Both the position numbers and the translations under genes were made by a program. 64,000 nucleotides of DNA, from positions 1 to 64,000 of IMG/VR virus record IMGVR_UViG_3300022916_000008. One strand, 5' to 3'. Positions 57,654 to 64,000 of this stretch are shown here, in pieces (positions within the stretch are counted from its first letter, which is position 1; every line of letters starts with the position of its first letter). Under the pieces are notes generated by a model. That model saw only the letters and a list, made by a program, of their open reading frames with translations, did not search any database and was not told where the DNA came from. The stretch comes from a virus.

Positions 57654-59183
57654 ATGGAAAATAAACATACATTTGAATGTACTGTATTAAATAAAATCCG
57701 TCATATTAACGATTGGAGGATTTATACATTTGTTACAGATGAAAGCGTACCTCATACAATACCTTTGAAAATAAAAGGGACTCATCATGGAAAAAACTTT
57801 GGCAGGCTCACATGCTTTAATGATATGACCAGAAACACTAAGTATGTTATTTCTATAAGCATACGTAATAGCAAGAATAAAGATCAGAATGGCATATGCT
57901 ATAAAAACTTATATCTTGAAACATATTATCCTATACTTGGTGAAGAAGCAGATCAGGATTTTTTAAAAGCCATTGTATCAGAAGCAAGATATGATTTGAT
58001 TATGTCTGTTTACCCAGACTTCATTGACTTGGTTCGTAATGGAAAAGAAATAGATCTAAACTTATTACCCGGTATTAAAGAAAAGACTTTTGCTATTATC
58101 AGAGACAAGGTTACAATCAATTACTGGAAGGCTGAGCTTATGTCATGGCTATTACCACTTGGTATTACCGAGAAGATGATCCAGAAGCTTATAGGTAGGT
58201 ATAAGACACCTGATGCACTCAAGGTAGCATTAAAAGGTAATCCATACATACTTACTGAGATTCATGGATTAGGTTTCTTTAGAGTAGATGATATGGTCAT
58301 GAAAATGTTTCCTGAAAAAAGAGTTAGTAGGGAGCGCATGATGGCATTTGTTACTTATCAGCTACAACATGTAGGGAATACGTCTGGACATACTGTAATC
58401 AGTAAAGCAGATATACTTGTATACATAAAGAAAAGTATACCGGAATGTGAGGCATTGTATAAGATAATGGCAAGTAGTCCAACGCAAGAATTATTGATAA
58501 TGTATAATGAGTTCGTAGGGCTTAAGCGTTACTATGATGCTGAGAAGTATATCTATGAAAAGCTCAAGAAGATAGCAGATGCGCCTATAGAGGTTATGCA
58601 TAATGAGAATGACTATATCTTTATGACAGAGGAGAAGATAGGCTTTAAGTTATCAGAAGAACAGAAGGAAGCTATAGAGTCATTACAAACCAATAACCTT
58701 GTGATAATCGTAGGAAGTGCTGGTGTTGGTAAAACAAGTTCTATTCAGGGAATTATACATGAATATGATGAGTGGGATATACTCTTGTGTTCATTAAGCG
58801 CTAAGGCTGCTGATAGGATGAGAGAGATAACAGGTAAGGAAGCATTTACTATTCATAGAGCATTAGGATATGACGGAAAAGGTTTTGCTTACAATGAAAG
58901 AAGTCCATTACACAACAAGGTTATTATTATTGATGAAGCCAGTATGGCTAATCTATACATCTTTAAATCATTGATAGAGGCTATAAGTATAGGGTCTAAA
59001 TTAGTAATAGTTGGAGATGATGGACAGTTACCGCCAATAGGGGCAGGTAATGTCTTTCAGGATTTATTGCAGAGTGAATTTAAGATATGTAGGCTTACAA
59101 AGATATACAGGCAGGCACAGAGGAGTGGTATCATAGTAGATGCTAATTATATTAGAAAAGGAATTAACCCATTTAAACAATAG
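57654..59183 (+). CDS. RecD-like helicase, N-terminal fragment (motifs I-IV)
   Basis: The 509-residue protein has a beta-barrel-like N-terminus (~1-95), a helical middle with a HhH-like ITEIHGLGFFRVDD (201-213), and a superfamily 1B helicase core: Walker A GSAGVGKTS (354-362), Walker B IIIDEAS (424-430), motif III VGDDGQLPP (453-461) and motif IV-like LTKIYRQA (481-488). It ends NPFKQ-TAG before motifs V and VI, which are encoded by the separate gene at 59432. Together they make about the length of a RecD2-like helicase. A small ORF intervenes. Confidence 0.75.
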   Translation: MENKHTFECTVLNKIRHINDWRIYTFVTDESVPHTIPLKIKGTHHGKNFGRLTCFNDMTRNTKYVISISIRNSKNKDQNGICYKNLYLETYYPILGEEADQDFLKAIVSEARYDLIMSVYPDFIDLVRNGKEIDLNLLPGIKEKTFAIIRDKVTINYWKAELMSWLLPLGITEKMIQKLIGRYKTPDALKVALKGNPYILTEIHGLGFFRVDDMVMKMFPEKRVSRERMMAFVTYQLQHVGNTSGHTVISKADILVYIKKSIPECEALYKIMASSPTQELLIMYNEFVGLKRYYDAEKYIYEKLKKIADAPIEVMHNENDYIFMTEEKIGFKLSEEQKEAIESLQTNNLVIIVGSAGVGKTSSIQGIIHEYDEWDILLCSLSAKAADRMREITGKEAFTIHRALGYDGKGFAYNERSPLHNKVIIIDEASMANLYIFKSLIEAISIGSKLVIVGDDGQLPPIGAGNVFQDLLQSEFKICRLTKIYRQAQRSGIIVDANYIRKGINPFKQ

Positions 59184-59187
59184 TATT

Positions 59188-59448
59188 ATGGATTGGGAGA
59201 AAGAGTATAAAAAGTGTATAGGGAATCCTTATTATTTCTATACAACATATGTCCTTGTTAATGGAAAGCAAGCAACAACAATGTTGTCAAAAGAAGAGTT
59301 TAATAAATATTTTGAAGCAAAGAGATATTCTGAATGGTGGAGAAAGACAACTCCTAAACACATACAGGAAAAGATGCAAAAAGAATTTGACAAGATAGAG
59401 GAGGAACTTTGGACTAAAGAGTATAAGAAAGATGGCAATAATAACTAG
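59188..59448 (+). CDS. Small ORF inserted between the helicase halves
   Basis: Start ATG 59188 is five bases after the helicase stop (an upstream in-frame ATG at 59140 lies inside the helicase gene). The 86-residue product is charged: NPYYFYTTYVLVNGKQATTM, then a helical end (EKMQKEFDKIEEELW). It overlaps the C-terminal helicase gene by 17 bp. No homing-endonuclease motif is visible. Confidence 0.55.
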   Translation: MDWEKEYKKCIGNPYYFYTTYVLVNGKQATTMLSKEEFNKYFEAKRYSEWWRKTTPKHIQEKMQKEFDKIEEELWTKEYKKDGNNN

Positions 59449-60094
59449 AGGAGAGCTAAAGGATATTCACTATTCCTTTATAGAGGAGAGGGATAAGATA
59501 TTCGATCAGGCAGTACGTGCTTATATGAAAGCTGCAGGAAAGTATGGAACAGATGAGGTTATTCTTATCACTCCTAAGCGTATACATGAGGGTCTAACTA
59601 CTAATAGCTTTAACAGGGCTATTCAGGACTTGCTTATTGAGAAAGATGTTAAGTCAATGAAAAGAGGAGCTCATGAGTTTAGGTTAGGCGCTAAAGTAAT
59701 ACAGAAGGAGAATGATTACAAAGGCAAGGGAGTTATCAATGGGCAGATAGGATATATATGGTCTATAAGTGATGAAGGGTTTAGCGTGGACTTCAAGGGA
59801 GAGGTTGTAGAATACCAAAAGGATGAGATCAGGCAGATAGAACTTGCCTATGCATTAACAGGACATTCCTATCAGGGTAGCCAGGCGAAGATCGTTATCA
59901 TTGCCTTTGATATGAGTGTATACATATTATTGTCCAGACAGTGGCTGTATACGGCTATCACAAGGGCACAAGAACAATGCTATATCATATGTCCAAAGAA
60001 AGCTCATGATGTAACAATTGGAAAGAACTTCACACACCGAAGAACATTTATGCAGAGAATATTAGCAACAGCAAAACTATTAATGACATTATAA
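59432..60094 (+). CDS. RecD-like helicase, C-terminal fragment (motifs V-VI)
   Basis: The 220-residue protein starts with a DIHYSFIEERD stretch that continues where the 57654 product ends, then has EVILITPKRIHEG, motif V ALTGHSYQGSQ (141-151) and motif VI WLYTAITRAQ (171-180). It lacks Walker A and B, so it must work with the other half. Probably the two products assemble into one helicase. Overlaps recA by one base. Confidence 0.7.
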   Translation: MAIITRGELKDIHYSFIEERDKIFDQAVRAYMKAAGKYGTDEVILITPKRIHEGLTTNSFNRAIQDLLIEKDVKSMKRGAHEFRLGAKVIQKENDYKGKGVINGQIGYIWSISDEGFSVDFKGEVVEYQKDEIRQIELAYALTGHSYQGSQAKIVIIAFDMSVYILLSRQWLYTAITRAQEQCYIICPKKAHDVTIGKNFTHRRTFMQRILATAKLLMTL

Positions 60095-61044
60095 TGGGAG
60101 ATAAACTAAAATCAGCAATAGAGGGTCTGGAAAAGACTTATGGGAAAAATGTAATACTTAAGCTAGACGACAAGCCTTTAAAGGTTCCTACGCTATCAAC
60201 AGGAGTAGCTAACATTAACAGAGCATTGGGCATAGGTGGTTATCCCTTTGGACGTATAGTAGAGATATTTGGTCCAGAATCTGCGGGTAAGTCAACCCTA
60301 GCCTTACATGCGGTTAAAGAAGCACAGGTAAAAAAGATTACAGTGGCTTATGTAGATACAGAGCATTCACTTAATATCCAATACGCACAAGATCTAGGTA
60401 TAGACATTGATAAGCTATTGATCTCTCAACCTAATAGTGCAGAAGAAGCATTAAATGTAGTAGAGGTATTAGTCAAGACAGAAGAGGTTGGTCTGGTCAT
60501 AGTCGATAGTGTATCAGCATTAGTTCCTAAATCAGAAGAAGAAGGTGAGATGGGAGATCAAAGCATTGGTAGACAGGGTAAGCTAATGTCACAAGCCATG
60601 AGAAAGCTAGCTGGACCAGTAAGTAAAAGCAAGTGCATTGTTATCTTTATAAATCAACTACGTGACAAGATAGGTGGTTATGGAGGACAAACTACTTCTG
60701 GAGGTCATGCATTGAAGTACTATGCATCTATACGCATTGATATTAGAAAGATGGGTGTGAAGATAGAGGATAAGACTAAGCATATAGGAGATACTACTAA
60801 AGTCAAGATAGTCAAGAATAAACTTGCTCCCCCATTCATAACCACAGAAGTTGACTTGATTTATGGAAAAGGATTCTGTCCTATACGTAATACTATTAAT
60901 GCAGCAGTGGAAATGGGTATTGTCCAAAAGGCAGGAGCATGGTATAGTTATAATGGTACTAAGCTAGCTCAAGGATTAAGCAAGGCAGTTGCTTTAATAG
61001 AAGACAATGATGAATTATTCAAAGAAATAGAGTCCAAGTTATGA
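60094..61044 (+). CDS. recA: RecA recombinase
   Basis: The 316-residue protein is a full RecA core: Walker A GPESAGKST (60-68), E90, Walker B VIVDS (135-139), L2-like IGGYGGQTTSGGHALKYY (193-210) and Lys-rich strand after. It matches bacterial RecA rather than T4 UvsX in its GG-rich loop. It makes ssDNA filaments for strand exchange. Neighbours: helicase halves upstream, a zinc-ribbon micro-ORF downstream with ATGA overlap. Confidence 0.85.
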   Translation: MGDKLKSAIEGLEKTYGKNVILKLDDKPLKVPTLSTGVANINRALGIGGYPFGRIVEIFGPESAGKSTLALHAVKEAQVKKITVAYVDTEHSLNIQYAQDLGIDIDKLLISQPNSAEEALNVVEVLVKTEEVGLVIVDSVSALVPKSEEEGEMGDQSIGRQGKLMSQAMRKLAGPVSKSKCIVIFINQLRDKIGGYGGQTTSGGHALKYYASIRIDIRKMGVKIEDKTKHIGDTTKVKIVKNKLAPPFITTEVDLIYGKGFCPIRNTINAAVEMGIVQKAGAWYSYNGTKLAQGLSKAVALIEDNDELFKEIESKL

Positions 61045-61175
61045 GTAAGAAAAAGAAAGATGGTTATAAACCTCATATGTGTGAGATGTGTGAGAAGGAG
61101 CCAAGTGCTATAATCACATTAGAAAGGAAACGGATATGTTTAAAATGTTGGAAGGATGAAAACAAAGACCTGTAG
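61041..61175 (+). CDS. 44-residue zinc-ribbon protein
   Basis: ATG 61041 overlaps the recA stop. Contains CEMCEKE and CLKCW with a Lys-rich start, as in small zinc ribbons. Overlaps the HNH-like gene by 20 bp. Confidence 0.5.
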   Translation: MSKKKKDGYKPHMCEMCEKEPSAIITLERKRICLKCWKDENKDL

Positions 61176-61701
61176 TATTTGCGATAGACCTGTTTGGAAG
61201 AATGGGAAGTGTAGGTATCATGACGATACACAGAAGCCTCTGGTGAGCTCTTCTAACTTCAAGAGTACAAATGTACCACTTAGGAGGAGATCGTCCATCA
61301 GCGTTCCTTATACAGCCTTAAAACGCAAGTCTCCTAATAAGGTTGAGAACACTGAATGGGGATATGACAATCAGTTTGGAATGTTCTTATCTTTATGGGA
61401 GAATGCTAAGAAAGCAGGAAAGGTATATTCACAGATATCAGGAATAGATATTACATGGACATATGGAACAGACTTATGGGTAAATTGCTTTGCCCACATA
61501 CTTGCAAAAGGGATCTATCCTCGGTGGAAGTTGAATCCTGCTAACATAATGATAGTAGAACCACATGAACATTCACTTTTAGATCAAGGGACGGTTAAAC
61601 AAAGACAAGACTATGAAAAGAAATATAATTGCAGCTTTGATATCTTTTATGAAAAGAAAGACAGGCTTAAGATCGAGTACATGGCCACAACGAGCCGTTG
61701 A
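61156..61701 (+). CDS. HNH-like endonuclease candidate with N-terminal zinc motif
   Basis: 181 residues. An N-terminal CSICDRPVWKNGKCRYH finger is followed by a basic linker. The C-terminal part has FAHILAKGIYPRWKLNPANIM and HEHSLLDQGT, fitting an HNH-like His-Asn-His arrangement. Such proteins nick or cut DNA, or resemble NinG-type recombination factors. Not fully certain of the catalytic residues. Confidence 0.5.
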   Translation: MKTKTCSICDRPVWKNGKCRYHDDTQKPLVSSSNFKSTNVPLRRRSSISVPYTALKRKSPNKVENTEWGYDNQFGMFLSLWENAKKAGKVYSQISGIDITWTYGTDLWVNCFAHILAKGIYPRWKLNPANIMIVEPHEHSLLDQGTVKQRQDYEKKYNCSFDIFYEKKDRLKIEYMATTSR

Positions 61702-62524
61702 GTATTATAATAATAATATAAAGGATGATCCATGGAAAGCATCTACTAGCTGGTCCGATACAGGCAAGAGATATACTTGTGGTGCTGATCCTTATAGGAA
61801 TGTCGATGATGTTACTTATCATTGGCCTCTAGGTAAGGGTATATTAGAACAGGTAAGGGATAGCAACTATGTAGAGTATTCCAAAATGCCACCAGTGACA
61901 GGGGAGTCCATTAAGGAAGCGTGTAGGAGAGCATTGGAGCAATATATAAATCCTGTTATTGAAACGGATAGAGCAGGTGCTAAAATGTTTCATGAAGCAA
62001 TGAAACGAGCTGCTGCTGCTGATTATCCTACACCTATTGAACATGACAAGAACAAAGCCTATGACTACTACTATGATCAATATAAAGAAGCACTAGAAAA
62101 GCGAGTAGCTAAGGATAGAGCAGAAGTCAATGAAAAAGGTACTGTATTTTCTAAGGAACAGATAGAGAAGTTAGAGAAAGAACATCCGGGATTCATTCAA
62201 TCTGCAATACAGTCTGGAGATATTAAACCTTCAGATATGCATCCTTCATTAAAAGAACACAACCAACTATACTTTACCAAAGATGTTAGTGAAGATACTG
62301 ATAGGCACAAACCTTTTCATATATATACAAACAAGCCAATTGCTAAATACAACAGCAAAGGTATTGAACACAAGATAGTAACTTCATGTGGTGATGAGTT
62401 TAGGATGATAAATGACAATAGTTATTCTGATGGATATACATGGGTAATGTATTGTGCTAATACCAATATAGGTTATGCAGCAGCAGTCTCAAAGGGTGAT
62501 GAATTTGTATTAAAAGAAGTTTAG
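61613..62524 (+). CDS. Unknown 291-303-residue early protein
   Basis: The start could be ATG 61613 or 61649, both overlapping the previous gene. The protein is charged and helical in the middle (YKEALEKRVAKDRAEVNEKG), then has FHIYTNKPIAKYNSKGIEHK and a C-terminal beta domain. No family recognised. It is the second-to-last gene before the terminator. Confidence 0.5.
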   Translation: MKRNIIAALISFMKRKTGLRSSTWPQRAVEYYNNNIKDDPWKASTSWSDTGKRYTCGADPYRNVDDVTYHWPLGKGILEQVRDSNYVEYSKMPPVTGESIKEACRRALEQYINPVIETDRAGAKMFHEAMKRAAAADYPTPIEHDKNKAYDYYYDQYKEALEKRVAKDRAEVNEKGTVFSKEQIEKLEKEHPGFIQSAIQSGDIKPSDMHPSLKEHNQLYFTKDVSEDTDRHKPFHIYTNKPIAKYNSKGIEHKIVTSCGDEFRMINDNSYSDGYTWVMYCANTNIGYAAAVSKGDEFVLKEV

Positions 62525-62526
62525 TT

Positions 62527-62790
62527 ATGAAAGATCAGAAATATAACAAAGGAGATAGAATCAGGATAATCAATTACGGACATCAGATATGGGAACAGTC
62601 AGGTGTTCCGGGCAAGGTAAAAGTAATAGACTTAAGTCCAGAATTAGTAGGACAGCTTGGAACTATTCAGTATTCTTATAATGACCTATATGATTCAAAA
62701 CTAAGGAGGTCAGCCGAACAGTATAGTATTAAATTTGATAATGGCAGGGAAGTGTCTTGGTTTACTCTTAATCAATTAGAAAGAATTTAA
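62527..62790 (+). CDS. Small beta protein at end of rightward block
   Basis: 87 residues, with KGDRIRIINYGHQIWEQSG and GQLGTIQYSYNDLYDSKL, like a small SH3-type barrel. Ends the block. A terminator starts 15 bp after its stop. Confidence 0.5.
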   Translation: MKDQKYNKGDRIRIINYGHQIWEQSGVPGKVKVIDLSPELVGQLGTIQYSYNDLYDSKLRRSAEQYSIKFDNGREVSWFTLNQLERI

Positions 62791-62804
62791 GGTTGTTAAG
62801 GGGA

Positions 62805-62872
62805 GGGGACTACTGTGCGAAATAAGGCTATTTTCGTCTTGTGAAGCAGTAACAGTAGCACCCCTTTTTTTT
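62805..62872 (+). terminator. Strong terminator ending the rightward block
   Basis: GGGGACTACTGT (62805-62816) pairs with ACAGTAG and CCCC (62852-62864), with a CGAAATA/TATTTTCG inner hairpin, and is followed by eight T (62865-62872). It separates the rightward genes from the converging leftward gene at 62875. Confidence 0.75.
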
Positions 62873-62874
62873 GA

Positions 62875-64000
62875 CTATCTACGTGTAGTCCCTATCTCTT
62901 TATATCCTAAGAACCTACCTAGTTCTGAATTTTTTATGTCATCCTTGAAGTATCTTTCAAACTCAGCAAATGTAGATAATACAGGAACAGACTTTCTTAT
63001 TTGGTATGCACCAGGCATTCTTCCGTCCTTAAGACGTTCTCCTTTAATTACTCCATTAAACATGTATTGGAACAATGCTGTATTAACATCATAAAGTCTC
63101 CCTATTACTACTACTGGTTGATTAACGTTCCTTAGTATATCTGCAGGCCTTAGTCCTTGAGTAATGTCTTCCATCATAAGTCTACGCAACCTTACTTCTA
63201 ATGCTGATTCAGCTTCATCGTCATCTGCTGCTCCTCCTGCAAGTAACCAACTAGCCATAACTGCACCCGTCAATAAAACTTCAACTACATGCTGTTTTTG
63301 CCTTGATGACAATTGTTCCCAAGTATATGCTTCATTATATCTTATATCAAGTGGGCTAATTTTATTAATGGCTACCATTGAGTATGTTTTAAGTACATTC
63401 CACATAACCCAAACCCTACCTTGATTAAGTACGTCTAAGAATTCATATACTGTTGCTCCTTCATGCATAATGATGTTACCAAACTCATCTTGTCTTGGCT
63501 TCCAAGCTCCTAATGACTTATCTTTAAATTTACCAGCGTAAGCATTATTAAGTTGTGCCTTCATATACCTTTTGAATTGCTGTAACCATTCACCGTATAC
63601 AGTAACGTCCATAGCAGTCTTTTCTTCATCTCTGTAGCCACCATGAATAAGTTGTGATACCCTCTTTAGTCTTATCTTTTCTTCAGTAGTTAATTCATTT
63701 AACTCCTCAAAACTACCATCGCCTTTCTGTGTCCAACCTCTTTGACCACCCTTATATATAGCCCTGCCATCTTCAATTTCATAAGCATCCCACATACTCA
63801 TACTCTTTGGATCATTCATGTCCACTTTCATATGACGTAGCTGTGCTGCAAGAAGTGTGTACAACGCAAAGTCTTCACCTATCCTATAAGTAAGGAAGAT
63901 GTTTGATCTATCAAGAAGCTTAGCCTTACTCGCTATCTTTTCTTTACTCCTGATCTTAAAGTCATAGTTGTCATTCATATACTCTAACTCTTTAGCTAGT
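62875..64000 (-). CDS. C-terminal part of a large virion-type protein (runs off edge)
   Basis: The frame stays open from 62875 to the right edge, so the real start lies outside; ATG 63978 need not be the start. The visible ~375 residues include charged helical regions (EEKTAMDVTVYGEWLQQF), an Ala/Leu-rich possible amphipathic or membrane helix (VEVLLTGAVMASWLLAGG) and a C-terminal ESALEVRLRRLMMEDITQG. Long proteins with such helices are often ejected or internal virion proteins. Family not recognised. Confidence 0.55.
   Translation of the reverse strand, partial: LAKELEYMNDNYDFKIRSKEKIASKAKLLDRSNIFLTYRIGEDFALYTLLAAQLRHMKVDMNDPKSMSMWDAYEIEDGRAIYKGGQRGWTQKGDGSFEELNELTTEEKIRLKRVSQLIHGGYRDEEKTAMDVTVYGEWLQQFKRYMKAQLNNAYAGKFKDKSLGAWKPRQDEFGNIIMHEGATVYEFLDVLNQGRVWVMWNVLKTYSMVAINKISPLDIRYNEAYTWEQLSSRQKQHVVEVLLTGAVMASWLLAGGAADDDEAESALEVRLRRLMMEDITQGLRPADILRNVNQPVVVIGRLYDVNTALFQYMFNGVIKGERLKDGRMPGAYQIRKSVPVLSTFAEFERYFKDDIKNSELGRFLGYKEIGTTRR

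Noticed and set aside
59181-59212. Stop-codon recoding (TAG read through) joining the helicase halves
   Set aside because: Read-through of TAG at 59181 meets TAA ten codons later in the same frame and does not reach the C-terminal half.
1-64000. CRISPR array or diversity-generating retroelement
   Set aside because: No regularly spaced direct repeats and no reverse transcriptase-like protein were seen.

Overview
The window is most likely part of the genome of a tailed (podovirus-type) phage of a Bacteroidota host. Its structural block looks like that of crAss-like phages (order Crassvirales). The case rests on gene order and protein signatures: a ~710-residue large terminase, a ~790-residue portal with a coiled-coil tail, an acidic scaffold-like protein, a ~495-residue capsid protein, then ring/tail-tube proteins and a >1300-residue P22 gp10-like stabilization protein. 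The DNA is AT-rich, start codons mostly lack Shine-Dalgarno sites and are preceded by A-rich leaders, and the small proteins (PcfJ/PcfK-like, RadC-like, DUF551-like) are types common in Bacteroidota elements. No database search was possible, so the lineage is inference. TAA, TAG and TGA all appear to act as stops.

Layout. 1-32011 is read leftward: a left-edge partial gene, stabilization protein, tail tube/ring proteins, a lysis cassette (7-9 kb), tail fibre or adhesin genes with LamG/CBM-like domains (9-15 kb), ring and fibre proteins (15-18 kb), major virion proteins (18-24 kb), scaffold, portal and terminase (24-30 kb), then small genes including a ribbon-helix-helix protein (30-32 kb). 32012-32374 is a divergent control region. 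32375-62790 is read rightward as dense short genes with 1-4 bp overlaps: many small unknown proteins, a zinc-finger/TOPRIM primase-like protein, a Cas4-like Fe-S nuclease, RadC, PcfK/PcfJ, a GH24 lysozyme, RNase H, an MmcB-like protein, a RusA-like resolvase, a RecD-like helicase split into two genes, RecA and an HNH-like protein. A strong terminator at 62805-62872 ends this block. From 62875 a leftward gene for a large virion-type protein runs off the right edge. No DNA or RNA polymerase gene lies in the window.

The most unusual content is non-coding. Two RNAs (33587-33783 and 35061-35232) have the acceptor, D and T arms of tRNA-Leu, but a four-base loop where the anticodon loop should be and a giant 100-130 nt arm in the variable-arm position. 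A third tRNA-like RNA (38409-38467) lacks an anticodon arm altogether. Further structured elements lie between the rightward genes: a helix-rich RNA before the first tRNA-like gene, a terminator plus antiterminator-like leader at 35.5-35.6 kb, two related attC-like hairpins bracketing small ORFs at 43.2-43.9 kb, a closed multi-hairpin RNA at 51.7 kb, and a pseudoknot-terminator at 52.7-52.8 kb.

The early genes together suggest recombination-dependent DNA handling (RecA, RecD-like helicase, RusA, RNase H, nucleases). Several carry C-terminal or linker peptides that resemble binding motifs for the host sliding clamp. The leftward block builds the capsid and short tail and lyses the cell.
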